Source of the DNA: Rariloculus sp963665575
Lineage (GTDB): Bacteria; Pseudomonadota; Gammaproteobacteria; Steroidobacterales; Rariloculaceae
Length of the DNA: 64,000 bases
NCBI GenBank assembly: GCA_963665575.2
Contig: CAXXDW010000006.1
Span: 434,001-498,000 of the forward strand
Direction of reading: 5' to 3'
Position 1 is the stretch's first letter. The number at the start of each line of letters is the position of its first letter. Below are positions 51,894 to 60,487 of the stretch, in pieces. The notes under the pieces are model-generated. The model worked only from the letters and a program-made list of their open reading frames with translations, made no database searches and was not told the origin of the DNA. The translations under genes and the position numbers were made by a program.

Positions 51894-52230
51894 TCGGAGC
51901 CGGCCTGTAAGCCGGGTTCTGTCGAGCGTAACCATTCATCTGGGATATGCGTCTCCGCATACCTCAAGCGGCCTACCCGGAAGCTCGTGTGGGCGCACTC
52001 GAACGCTTCCCTATTCGGCCTTGCTCCTGGCAGGGTTTGCCGTGCCGCAGCGTGTTACCACCTGCGCGGTGCGCTCTTACCGCACCTTTTCACCCTTACC
52101 GCAAAAGCGGCGGTATGTTTTCTGTGGCACTTTCCGTAGGCTCACGCCCCCCAGGTGTTACCTGGTGCCATGCCCAGGGAGCCCGGACTTTCCTCTGAGC
52201 TGGGCTCAGCGGTTACGCGGCCGGCTCCGA
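51894..52230 (-). ncRNA. rnpB: RNase P RNA, bacterial class A
   Basis: On the minus strand the 5' and 3' ends pair as helix P1 (CGGAGCCGGCC with GGCCGGCTCCG). Universally conserved segments are present: GAGGAAAGTCCGGGCTCC near the 5' end, GGGTGAAAAGGTGCGGTAAG in the middle, AAACCC and GGTAGGCC later, and the closing GACAGAACCCGGCTTACAG. It forms the catalytic subunit that matures tRNA 5' ends. It lies between rsmI and mraZ, as in several gammaproteobacteria. Confidence 0.96.
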
Positions 52231-52318
52231 ACAAATAGCTTACCTCCTCCCGGCACGAGCGCAAGCACGGCAGCCGGCTGCGCGCCCCGGCAGAGGCGTT
52301 TGCGCCACCGGCCGCGGA

Positions 52319-53167
52319 TTATGGCTTTCTCCGCGTCAGGCGGTATACGACGTTGCGCGGCAGACCCGTGATCCTTGCACAGAGCGTTGCAGCCTTGTCC
52401 GGAGGCAATTCCTCGCACAGGATCGAGAAGATCCGCAAGGCTTCGGACTCCTCGGGCCGTTGGGCAGTCGTGTCGCCGGCAACGACGACGACGAACTCGC
52501 CGCGCAGGGGAATCCCGTCACCGAGCCGGGAGCCGAGTTCGGCCAGCGATCCCGCGTACACGCACTCGTGAAGCTTGGTCAGTTCGCGAGCGATCGCCGC
52601 ATCGCGCTGCCCGCCGAAGTGCTCCTGGAGCACGCGCAGCGTAGCGTCGAGCCGGTGCACGGATTCGAAGAAGACCATCGTCCGGGATTCGTCGTGCAGG
52701 GCTTGCAGTCGCGCGGTACGCTGCGCCTTGCGCCGCGGCAGGAAGCCCTCGAACACGAACCTGTCCGTCGGCAAACCGCACACGCTCAGCGCTGCTGACA
52801 CGGCGCTCGGTCCGGGCACGCTCACGACTTCGATCCCCTCGGCAAGCGCCGCGCGGACCAGACGCCAGCCGGGATCGCTGATCAGCGGCGTGCCGGCGTC
52901 GCTGACCAGCGCGATCGATTCACCGTCGAGCAGGCGCTCAAGCAGCCCCGGCGTGCGCTCGACTTCATTGTGATCGTGAAACGCGATTATTGTCCCCTTG
53001 AGGCCAATACTCGATAGCAATCGTCGGGTTCGCCGGGTATCCTCGGCCGCTATGACGTCGACCGCGCCGAGCACCTCGCGCGCCCGCAAGCTCAAGTCCC
53101 CGAGGTTGCCGATCGGCGTACCGACGACATGCAGCGATCCGGCCGGCGTGTCCTGCTTGCTGGTCAT
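52319..53167 (-). CDS. rsmI: 16S rRNA 2'-O-methyltransferase RsmI
   Basis: A 282-residue SAM-dependent enzyme of the tetrapyrrole-methylase fold that modifies C1402. It shows LHVVGTPIGNLGDLSLRARE, VIAAEDTRRTRRLLSSIG, FHDHNEVERTPGLLERLLDG, LVSDAGTPLISDPGWRLV and the SVPGPSAVSAALSVCGL block. Its target base is the same one RsmH modifies, encoded nearby. It is divergent from lpoA with only 22 bp between start codons. Confidence 0.95.
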   Translation of the reverse strand: MTSKQDTPAGSLHVVGTPIGNLGDLSLRAREVLGAVDVIAAEDTRRTRRLLSSIGLKGTIIAFHDHNEVERTPGLLERLLDGESIALVSDAGTPLISDPGWRLVRAALAEGIEVVSVPGPSAVSAALSVCGLPTDRFVFEGFLPRRKAQRTARLQALHDESRTMVFFESVHRLDATLRVLQEHFGGQRDAAIARELTKLHECVYAGSLAELGSRLGDGIPLRGEFVVVVAGDTTAQRPEESEALRIFSILCEELPPDKAATLCARITGLPRNVVYRLTRRKP

Positions 53168-53189
53168 TTGAAGGAATCAATCGACGACG

Positions 53190-55053
53190 ATGAAGTTGCG
53201 CCATTACATTGTATTGGCAATCGCGACAGCAGCAGTCGCAGGCTGCACGATGACGACCGTGCCGCTGCCGCCGGACGCCGCTGAGCTTGAGGTCCGCGCG
53301 CAAGCGGAAGCCGCCGCGGGCAACCTGCGCACCGCCGCAGACATCTATCGAGATCTCGCCGAGCAGAGCGTAATGGCGCGCCGTGCGGGCTACCTCATTG
53401 ACGGTGCAGTCCTGCTCATCGGGCTTGGCGACACGTCCCTGGCGCGGCAGTGGCTTGGCGAGGCAGGCGCGTCAGCGAATCCGGAACAGCAGAAGATCGT
53501 TGCGGGGCCTGCTTGCCCGGGTTGACCTCGACGACGGCGATCCCGACGCGGCGCTTGCGTTGCTTGCCACGATCGTCCCCCCGATTCCGGACGAATGGCT
53601 TGCCGAGTTTGCCGCGACTCGCGGCCAGGCCCTGATGCGCGTCGGCCGCCATGCCGAGGGCGTGGTCGAGTTCGTCGCTCGCGAGAGGCTGCTCGACGAC
53701 GCCGCGGAGATAATGGCCAATCAGCGCCTGATCTGGGAGGAACTCGGCGCCGCGGCGCCACAGGGTGCGTTCGAGCAAGGCGACGATCCTGTCGTCGCGG
53801 GCTGGCTCGCCCTCGCACCGCTCGCGGATGTCGCGGAGGATCCCGGGGAGTTTCGGCGCGCACTGCTGGAGTGGCGCGGCGTTTACGTCGATCACCCGGC
53901 TGCGGGCGGTCTTCTCGCGGAACTGCTCAGCGAACAACGCAGCATATTGCGCTATCCGCGCCAGATCGCACTGTTGCTGCCGCTGAGTTCGCCGCAGCGC
54001 CCGGCCGCCGTGGCGATTCGCGACGGCTTTCTCGCAGCGCACCTGGCAGCCCCCGTCGACACGGCCGTCCGTGTGTACGATACGACGGCGCTCGGTGCGG
54101 CAGGCGCATATCTCAACGCCCAACTCGACGGAGCGGACTTCATCGTCGGCCCGTTGCTGCGGCCGAACGTCGAGCGGGTCATCGGCCAGGCGGGATTCAT
54201 CCCGACCCTGGCGTTGAACTTCGCAGAGAGCGAGGCGCCGTTCCTGCAGAGCTTCTACCAGTTCGCGTTGGCGCCCGAGGACGAAGCGCACGCTGTCGCC
54301 GAGCAGGCCATCGCCGCGGGAGCGAGAACCGCGGTCGCCATCGTTCGCAGCGACGACTGGGGTTATGGCTTGCTCGACAGCTTCAGGTCCCGGTTCGAAG
54401 CCCTGGGCGGGCGCCTACTCGACTTCAGGGGCTACGATCCCGACCGGCAGGATTTCTCTGAGCCCGTCGAATCGCTGCTCAACATTTCACTTAGCAACCA
54501 AAGGCGCAGTTCGCTCGCCACGAACCTGGGTCTTGCGGTCGAGTTCGAACCCAGGCGCCGGCAGGACATCGACATGATCTTCATTGCCGCCGATACGCCC
54601 CAGGCGGGGCGGCTGCTTGCGCCCCAGCTACGCTTCCACAATGCCGGCGACATCCCTGCGTACGCGACCTCGGCCATTCACGAGCCCGCTGACGACTCGC
54701 GCGATTTCGACCTGAACGGCATCGTGTTTCCCGATGCGCCGATGCTCGTCGCGCCGGACGACACGGCGACCTTCCTGCGCCAGGCACTCGAAACTCTCTG
54801 GCCGCAGCGTGCGAGCAGATGGGTTCGCTTCTACGCGATGGGCTTCGACGCGTATCACCTGATGAGCTCCCTGTATGTTCCGGGCACGCCCGGCTGGCCG
54901 TTGCTCGGAATTTCGGGGGAACTCAACCCGGACGGACAGGGCAAGATTCGCCGCACGCTGCCCTTCGCCCAGTTTCGCGATGGCCGCCCCGTTCCACTGC
55001 CGAACCCACCCACCGAAACGGAGCCGACGAGAGCGTTCATCGGGTCGCGATGA
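53190..55053 (+). pseudogene. lpoA: Penicillin-binding-protein activator LpoA with an apparent +1 frameshift
   Basis: The N-terminal part (lipoprotein signal IATAAVAGCTMTTVPLPP, then the TPR-like helical domain) is read from 53190 and hits a stop at 53523-53525. The rest continues in the +1 frame (LLARVDLDDGDPDAALALLA onward) to 55053. The shift maps to a GGGG run at 53504-53507: with one G fewer, the text reads through as KIVAGLLARVDLDD. The C-terminal half (IALLLPLSSPQRPAAVAIRD, then FNFAES-like LALNFAESEAPF) is the periplasmic-binding-like domain that activates PBP1A. Both halves look intact, so sequencing error or recent mutation are both possible. yraN follows with ATGA overlap. Confidence 0.85.
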
Positions 55054-55418
55054 GCGAGCGCAGCGCGCGCGGTGCGCACTGGGAGACCTTTGCTTCGAAC
55101 CACCTCAGAGCGCAGGGACTCCAGATCATCGCGCGCGGCTACCGCTGCCGCCTCGGTGAACTGGACATCGTGTGCCGCCATGGCGAAACGCTCGTCGTCG
55201 TCGAGGTCAGGGCGCGCTCGACGGGCGCGTATACGACGGCGCTCGACAGCATTAGCCGCGGCAAGCGACAGCGCATCGTCAACGCCTCACGCCATTTCCT
55301 CATGCGCCATCCGCAATGGTTTCACCGTCCGCTGCGCTTCGACATCGTTGCGATCGATGCCGTTGACACCGAAGAGCCCAGGCTGACCTGGATCAGAAAC
55401 GCGTTCGACAGCGATTGA
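55050..55418 (+). CDS. yraN: UPF0102 (YraN) nuclease-fold protein
   Basis: A 122-residue protein with the restriction-endonuclease-like core RGYRCRLGELDIVCRHGETL and VVVEVRARS, typical of the UPF0102 family (a putative Holliday-junction-resolvase-related fold). It continues SISRGKRQRIVNASRHFL and LRFDIVAID. The exact activity is not established. It overlaps the lpoA stop as ATGA; the lpoA-yraN-diaA order is the E. coli one. Confidence 0.93.
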   Translation: MSERSARGAHWETFASNHLRAQGLQIIARGYRCRLGELDIVCRHGETLVVVEVRARSTGAYTTALDSISRGKRQRIVNASRHFLMRHPQWFHRPLRFDIVAIDAVDTEEPRLTWIRNAFDSD

Positions 55419-55446
55419 ATACGAGGGGTGGGGAGGTGTACAGCCT

Positions 55447-55545
55447 GTCGCGGTCTTCGTTGCGGGGAGGCGCATCATGGTCAGTCTTGGTTGCGGGGAG
55501 GCGCACTACCGGTCGTGGTCTTCGTTGCGGGGAGCCGCATGACCG
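55447..55545. repeat. Three imperfect tandem repeats of 32-34 bp
   Basis: Units begin at 55447, 55480 and 55512 and share the consensus GTCnTGGTCTTCGTTGCGGGGAG-type core followed by GCGCAT or a variant. Unit lengths are 33, 32 and 34 bases. The third unit runs into the left arm of the palindromic element at 55542. They fill most of the space after yraN. This is not a CRISPR because the units abut without spacers. Confidence 0.7.
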
Positions 55546-55625
55546 GTCGCTTGAGACACGCGGTAAATACATCCCTGTACGCTGCGCGCGCGCATCCCTG
55601 CGCGCGAGGGTCTCAAGCGACCGGT
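55542..55625. repeat. Nested palindromic element (16-bp inverted repeat with two inner hairpins)
   Basis: Exact 16-bp arms ACCGGTCGCTTGAGAC (55542-55557) and its complement (55610-55625) enclose 52 bases. Inside are two smaller hairpins sharing a TCCC loop: TACA-TCCC-TGTA (55568-55579) and CGCGCGCA-TCCC-TGCGCGCG. The whole can fold into a three-stem structure. It has the look of a dispersed REP/MITE-like intergenic element; other copies are not present in this window. Confidence 0.8.
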
Positions 55626-55821
55626 AATGCAACTCCCCTTGCGTTTGCGGCTGGCCTGGCGTGAAAGTGCGTACCAGCCGTTCGAGCGTCGTCGGCGCGG
55701 AGCGAGCCAGGGATGGCGCGACGCGACGCCGATTCGAGCCGCGTCGGGACGGTGCGGCGAGACTGAGGCCGAACGGGTGGTTCGCGACTGCCTCCTTGCA
55801 TGCGAGTAGAATGCCCGACCG

Positions 55822-56424
55822 ATGGACGACCGGGTACTCAATCACTTTCGCGAGAGCCTCGCAGTCAAGGAGGCCTCGGCCGCGCTCGCTCCGGGCATCG
55901 CCGCCGCGGCACGGCTGATGGCGCGGTGCCTGTCCGACGGCGCGAAGATACTGAGCTGCGGCAATGGCGGCTCGGCAGCCGACGCGCAACACTTTTCGTC
56001 GGAGCTGCTGAACCGGTTCGAGCGCGAACGACCCGCGCTGCCGGCCATCGCGCTGACGACTGACAGCTCGACCCTGACGTCGATAAGCAACGATTACGAT
56101 TATGCGGAGATTTTCGCAAAGCAGATCCGCGCACTCGGTCGGTCCGGCGACGTCCTGCTTGCGATCTCGACGTCGGGCAAATCCGAAAACGTGCGGCGAG
56201 CCGTCGGCGCCGCGCACGAGCAAGGCGTCGCGGTCGTCGCCTTGACGGGACGTGACGGCGGTACGATCGCGGTTGAGCTCGCCGACGCCGACATCGAACT
56301 CAGGGTGCCGGCGGACCGCACCTGCCGAATACAGGAGGTCCACCTGCTCATCATCCACTGCCTTTGCGATGCAATTGACGAGGCGCTCTGCGGGCCGGCC
56401 GGCCAAGGCGCCCTGGCTACTTGA
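55822..56424 (+). CDS. diaA: DiaA-type SIS-domain DnaA-binding initiator protein
   Basis: A 200-residue SIS-domain protein. It shows SCGNGGSAADAQHFSSELLN, RFERERPALPAIALTTDSST, LGRSGDVLLAISTSGKSENV and the C-terminal RIQEVHLLIIHCLCDAIDEA. Wording is closer to E. coli DiaA, which promotes DnaA assembly at oriC, than to sedoheptulose-7-phosphate isomerase GmhA, though the folds are the same. Location downstream of yraN also fits DiaA. The end overlaps the convergent sspB by 8 bases. Confidence 0.85.
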   Translation: MDDRVLNHFRESLAVKEASAALAPGIAAAARLMARCLSDGAKILSCGNGGSAADAQHFSSELLNRFERERPALPAIALTTDSSTLTSISNDYDYAEIFAKQIRALGRSGDVLLAISTSGKSENVRRAVGAAHEQGVAVVALTGRDGGTIAVELADADIELRVPADRTCRIQEVHLLIIHCLCDAIDEALCGPAGQGALAT

Positions 56425-56800
56425 CGACCTTGAGGTGCGGGCGGCCCGAACCGGGCGACGGCTGCGGGGAATCGCCTTCCGGCGGCGCGTTCTCGTCCGG
56501 AAATATCATGCCCTGCCCGGTTTCGCGCGCGTAGATGCCAAGCACCGCATCGACCGGGATGGTCAGACGCCAGGGCTCACCATCGAATCGGGCCTCGAAG
56601 GTGATTTCATCGTTGCCGAAAACGAGATCGCGAGTCGCCGACTGACTGACGTTCAACACGATCTTGCCGTCGCTGACGTGTCTTTCGGGTACGACGAGCC
56701 CGTCGGCCGGCACACTCACGACGAGATGAGCCGTGAACCCATTGTCGGTCATCCAGTCGTGCATCGCACGGATCAGATATGGCCGCTGTTTGGAGTTCAT
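56417..56800 (-). CDS. sspB: ClpXP adaptor/stringent starvation protein B
   Basis: A 127-residue protein with SspB features: SKQRPYLIRAMHDWMTDNGF (dimerising helix), ARFDGEPWRLTIPVDAVLGI and YARETGQGMIFPDE for ssrA-tag binding. A flexible tail ends RPHLKVVK, the short peptide that docks on ClpX. ATG 56800 matches the family start; GTG 56809 would add three residues. It lies 90 bp after sspA. Confidence 0.93.
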   Translation of the reverse strand: MNSKQRPYLIRAMHDWMTDNGFTAHLVVSVPADGLVVPERHVSDGKIVLNVSQSATRDLVFGNDEITFEARFDGEPWRLTIPVDAVLGIYARETGQGMIFPDENAPPEGDSPQPSPGSGRPHLKVVK

Positions 56801-56890
56801 TGACCGCACACCCTGGCAGTCCGCGGCAGAGGTCCCGCGTCGTACCGGGTCCGGAAAGGCATCCGGTCGGCAAGCGCGGGTTCCGGGACG

Positions 56891-57520
56891 CTACTGACGC
56901 ATTTCCAGCTCATGCTCTGTGAGACTCGCCTGGAACGATCCTCGGGAAAACACTTCGTCCATGTAGCGCTGGATCGGCCGCGCCCGGTTCGGCAACGCGA
57001 TACCGAACAGCGGCAGGCGCCAGAGTATGGGCGCGATCGTGCAGTCCACGAGGGAGAATTCATCGCTGAGAAAGAAGCGTTTGGCCAGGAATATGTCGGC
57101 GCTCGACAGGATGCTCTCTTCAAGCGCCTTGCCCTGCGCGGCCGCGGGCTTTCGATCACCGGCCCCGGCGATCGCCGCCACACGCTTGTACCAGTCCCTC
57201 TCGATCCGAAACAGCGCCAGGCGAAAGTGTGCGCGGGTGACGGGGTCGACGGGCATGAGCGGCGGATGGGGGAACCGCTCATCGAGGTATTCCATGATGA
57301 CGCGGGAGTCGTAGAGCACGAGATCCCGGTCGACGAGGGTCGGCACGCTGTTGTAGGGATTGAGGTCCAGCAAGTCCTCGGGCAGATTGCCGTCCTCGAC
57401 GTCCGCGATGTCGATGCTGATGTTCTTCTCGGCGAGCACGAGACGGGTGCGATGGCTCCACGCGTCGGTCGGACTGGAGAACAACGTCATGACCGAGCGA
57501 CGGTTGGAAATTACCGCCAT
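56891..57520 (-). CDS. sspA: Stringent starvation protein A (GST-fold RNAP-associated factor)
   Basis: A 209-residue GST-fold protein that binds RNA polymerase rather than conjugating glutathione. The thioredoxin-like N-terminus reads MTLFSSPTDAWSHRTRLVLA, with LVDRDLVLYDSRVIMEYLDE and RFPHPPLMPVDPV following. The C-terminal helical domain has LSDEFSLVDCTIAPILWRLP. The catalytic Ser/Tyr of true GSTs is not evident. It follows petC by 42 bp, the classical order petABC-sspAB. Confidence 0.93.
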   Translation of the reverse strand: MAVISNRRSVMTLFSSPTDAWSHRTRLVLAEKNISIDIADVEDGNLPEDLLDLNPYNSVPTLVDRDLVLYDSRVIMEYLDERFPHPPLMPVDPVTRAHFRLALFRIERDWYKRVAAIAGAGDRKPAAAQGKALEESILSSADIFLAKRFFLSDEFSLVDCTIAPILWRLPLFGIALPNRARPIQRYMDEVFSRGSFQASLTEHELEMRQ

Positions 57521-57562
57521 ACAAGTGTCCCCTTAATTTAACTGGAGCGGAACGAACAAGGA

Positions 57563-58354
57563 CTATGTTACGTCCTTCCAGATTTCTCTTTTCAGCAGCC
57601 AGGCGATTACGAGAAATACCAGCAAGAAGGCAATTACGCGAATTCCCAATGCTTCCCGGGCGAGTTGCGTCGGGTCGCCGATGTAATCGAGAAAATTGAC
57701 GATATCCCGAACGACCTGGTCATACTGTTGTGGAGTGAGTTGACCTGCGCTGACCCGCTCGAAACGACGAAAGACCTCCTCGCCACCGTGCGCCTCGTCG
57801 GCCTCGAAAACTGCCCGGTTGATTCCCTGCAATTCCCACAGCACGTGGGGCATGGCGGTATTCGGAAGCACGACGTTGTCGACGCCGGTCAGGCTTGAAG
57901 ACGCCTGGTAGAAACTGCGCAGGTAAGTATAGACGTAGTCGGTGCCGCGGCTGCGGGCGATCAGCGAGAGATCCGGCGGAGCAATGCCGAACCAGCGCAC
58001 GGCATCTTCAGGACGCATCGAATTGGTCATCGTGTCGAAAGGCTGCTCGCCGGTGAACATGAGGTTCTGCACGACCAGGTCCTCGGTAAGCTGCAAATCT
58101 TCGGCCAGGCGGTTGTAGCGCACGTACTGGGCCGAGTGGCAGCCAAGACAGTAGTTGACGTAGTACCTCGCGCCGCGTTGCAGCGATGCGGTGTCGGCGA
58201 CATCGTTACCGGCCGGATCGAGTTCTGCCTCTTCCTGAGCCGATGCGACTCCGGCAAACATCGAAACGGCCAGGACCGCCAGGATTCCGGCCGCGCGCGG
58301 CAACGGGCCGCTTGCTGCGGCGCGGGATGCTCGCCACCGACCGCTACCGCTCAT
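57563..58354 (-). CDS. petC: Cytochrome c1 of the bc1 complex
   Basis: A 263-residue heme c protein. The signal region (AAGILAVLAVSMFAGVASAQ) is followed by the covalent heme motif VNYCLGCHSAQYVRYNRLAE and by the Met-ligand region LPNTAMPHVLWELQG. A C-terminal membrane anchor closes the protein (VIAFLLVFLVIAWLLKREIW). It passes electrons from the Rieske protein to soluble cytochrome c. The start overlaps the cytochrome b stop as ATGA. Confidence 0.95.
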   Translation of the reverse strand: MSGSGRWRASRAAASGPLPRAAGILAVLAVSMFAGVASAQEEAELDPAGNDVADTASLQRGARYYVNYCLGCHSAQYVRYNRLAEDLQLTEDLVVQNLMFTGEQPFDTMTNSMRPEDAVRWFGIAPPDLSLIARSRGTDYVYTYLRSFYQASSSLTGVDNVVLPNTAMPHVLWELQGINRAVFEADEAHGGEEVFRRFERVSAGQLTPQQYDQVVRDIVNFLDYIGDPTQLAREALGIRVIAFLLVFLVIAWLLKREIWKDVT

Positions 58355-59607
58355 TTCGTCACCCTGATCGGCACCGGCTTCGTCTTCTCGTAACTCGTGT
58401 AAAACGGCATCAGGATGAAGAAGCCGAAGTAGAGCACGGAAAAGACTCTCGAGAGCGTCGTATAGAGCCCCGTCGCCGGCTGCAGGCCGAGATAGCCGAG
58501 CGCCAGAAAGCTCACGGCGAACGTGCCGAGCGCAGTCTTGTAGATCCAGCTTCGGTAACGAACCGACTTCACGCGGCAGCGGTCGAGCCACGGCATGAAC
58601 ATCGGCACGAGCACGGCGGCGCCCATGAGGACGACACCGAAGAGCTTGTCGGGCACGGCGCGCAGGATCGCGTAGAACGGCGTGAAGTACCAGACGGGAG
58701 CGATGTGCTCGGGCGTCTGCAAGGGGTTTGCCGGTTCGAAGTTGGCATGCTCGAGAAAATAGCCGCCCATGTCCGGCGCAAAGAACACGACCGCCGAGAA
58801 GATGATGAAGAACACGATGATGATCACGAGGTCCTTGCTCGTGTGATAGGGATGGAACGCGAGGCCGTCGACCGGCTTCCCGCTTGCATCCTTGTGCTCC
58901 TTGATCTCGATCCCGTCTGGATTGTTGGAGCCGACCTCGTGCAGGGCCATGATGTGAACGACCACGAGGATCACGAGTATCAGCGGCACGGCGATGACGT
59001 GGAACGCGAAGAACCGGTTCAGCGTGATGTCGGAGATGTAGAAGTCGCCGCGGATCCATTCGGCGACGCCCTCGCCGACGACCGGCACGGCGCCGAAGAG
59101 CGACACGATGACCTGCGCGCCCCAGTAGGACATGTTGCCCCAGGGCAGCAGGTAGCCGAAAAAGGCCTCGGCCATGAGACAGAGGTAAATGAACATGCCG
59201 ATCAGCCAGACGAGTTCTCGCGGCCGCTTGTACGACCCGTACATGAACCCGCGGAACATGTGCAGGTAAACGACGATGAAGAACGCCGAGGCCCCCGTCG
59301 AATGCAGGTAGCGAATGAGCCAGCCCCAGTCGACATCCCGCATGATGTACTCGACCGAGGCAAACGCCTCCTCCGCGGAAGGCTTGTAGTTCATCGTCAG
59401 GAATATGCCCGTGACGAACTGCATGATCAGCACGACCGTTGCGAGCACTCCGAAGCCATACCAGAAGTTGAAGTTCTTCGCCGCGTAGTACTGTGTTGCG
59501 TGCTCCCTGATAAGCCGCGTCATCGGGAAACGGGCGTCGATCCACGCGACCAGGGCGCCGAAGCGACGATTGGGCCGGCCGCTGAGCTCAGGTGCCGCGC
59601 TCGCCAC
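58351..59607 (-). CDS. petB: Cytochrome b of the bc1 complex
   Basis: A 418-residue membrane protein with eight to nine transmembrane helices. Heme b ligands lie in WGWLIRYLHSTGASAFFIVV with YLHMFRG and in FFAFHVIAVPLILVILVVVH. The Qo-site loop reads VPDKLFGVVLMG, with the PEWY-type motif degenerate as IAPVWYFTPFYAIL. It begins at the ATG just before the Rieske gene ends, in a tight petABC operon. Confidence 0.95.
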   Translation of the reverse strand: MASAAPELSGRPNRRFGALVAWIDARFPMTRLIREHATQYYAAKNFNFWYGFGVLATVVLIMQFVTGIFLTMNYKPSAEEAFASVEYIMRDVDWGWLIRYLHSTGASAFFIVVYLHMFRGFMYGSYKRPRELVWLIGMFIYLCLMAEAFFGYLLPWGNMSYWGAQVIVSLFGAVPVVGEGVAEWIRGDFYISDITLNRFFAFHVIAVPLILVILVVVHIMALHEVGSNNPDGIEIKEHKDASGKPVDGLAFHPYHTSKDLVIIIVFFIIFSAVVFFAPDMGGYFLEHANFEPANPLQTPEHIAPVWYFTPFYAILRAVPDKLFGVVLMGAAVLVPMFMPWLDRCRVKSVRYRSWIYKTALGTFAVSFLALGYLGLQPATGLYTTLSRVFSVLYFGFFILMPFYTSYEKTKPVPIRVTK

Positions 59608-60198
59608 TCAGACGCTCCCCGTGTCCACGCCGATGAGTATCGTGCCGTCGTCGACGTAGCGGTACGGCGGTACGGAAAGGTTCGTGGGCGCAGGTACCCC
59701 GGCAAACACTCGCCCCGCGAGGTCGAACGTCGAACCGTGGCAGGGACAGTAGAATCCACCGCCCCAATCGGCGCCGAGGTCCGCCGGGGCGACCTCGAAC
59801 CGCGGCAACGGCGCACAGCCCAGATGTGTGCAAACACCCTCGACGACGAGAATGCGGGGCTGGACGCTCCTGTGGTCGTTGCGTGCGTAACCGGGCTGTA
59901 TGGAATCTGCAGAATCGGGATCTGCGAGCAGTTCGGCGTCGCGGCCAAGCACACCGAGCATCTCCTCGGTACGATGCACGACATAGATCGGTCGACCTCG
60001 CCACTCGACCTTCATGAGCGCACCGGGCTCAAGCTTGCTGACGTCGACTTCGACCGGCGCGCCGAGCGCCTGCGCCCGGGCACTCGGGCGAAACGAGGAG
60101 ACGAACGGCACCGCGGCGGCAACGGCCCCCACGCCGCCCGTGACGGCCGTAGCGGCGGTCAGAAAATGTCGCCTCGTCAGTTTCTCGCTTTGTGTCAT
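59608..60198 (-). CDS. petA: Rieske iron-sulfur subunit of the bc1 complex
   Basis: A 196-residue protein. The twin-arginine N-terminus TRRHFLTAATAVTGGVGAVA exports and anchors it. The 2Fe-2S motifs are CTHLGC and FYCPCHGSTFDLAGR, ending with VPPYRYVDDGTILIGV. It oxidises quinol at the Qo site. It is the first gene of the petABC-sspAB run; a TATAAT box lies about 120 bases upstream. Confidence 0.96.
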   Translation of the reverse strand: MTQSEKLTRRHFLTAATAVTGGVGAVAAAVPFVSSFRPSARAQALGAPVEVDVSKLEPGALMKVEWRGRPIYVVHRTEEMLGVLGRDAELLADPDSADSIQPGYARNDHRSVQPRILVVEGVCTHLGCAPLPRFEVAPADLGADWGGGFYCPCHGSTFDLAGRVFAGVPAPTNLSVPPYRYVDDGTILIGVDTGSV

Positions 60199-60315
60199 TG
60201 ACCACTCCTGCACGAAGAGGGCCGGCCGGCTGCGGCCTCTCCAGGAGCCTGCGTTACAGGATTTCGCGCCCAGCGCGCGCGGAGCGCAACGTCGTCGGTG
60301 CCGTTGCGGCGGCGG

Positions 60316-60321
60316 ATTATA
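60316..60321 (-). promoter_or_regulatory. -10 box of the petABC promoter
   Basis: A perfect TATAAT on the minus strand, 118 bases before the petA start. A -35 at 17 bases is weak (GGTCAA). The implied untranslated leader is over 100 bases. Confidence 0.5.
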
Positions 60322-60487
60322 CACGCCGGCCAAAGACCTTGACCACAGCGTTCCGGGGGGTTCCGGGGCACGAAAAACGGCCCCGCTGGCACCCCGCATG
60401 GGCCAATCTGCGATAGAGTCTGTACCCTATGGACAGCAGGCGGCTCGACAGGTGCCCGGGGTCCCGGGATCGCCGAGCCGGGTGAGC

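Larger units (their letters stand above)
55419..55821. other. Repeat-rich intergenic region between yraN and diaA
   Basis: About 400 bases. The left half is the tandem repeat and the palindromic element. The right half (55626-55821) has no structure I recognise beyond GC-rich sequence leading to the diaA start. Several frames stay open across it, in both orientations, and are judged to be artefacts of repeats and high GC. Confidence 0.55.

Noticed and set aside
55393..56406. 337-residue minus-strand reading frame antisense to diaA and the repeats
   Set aside because: It lies opposite a well-supported gene and across repeat arrays. Its composition is Arg/Ala-rich as expected from GC-rich antisense frames, with no recognisable domain.
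57563..59545. A single 660-residue protein fusing cytochrome c1 to an upstream region
   Set aside because: The upstream part is an out-of-frame shadow of cytochrome b. The real cytochrome c1 begins at ATG 58354 with a signal peptide and ATGA overlap.
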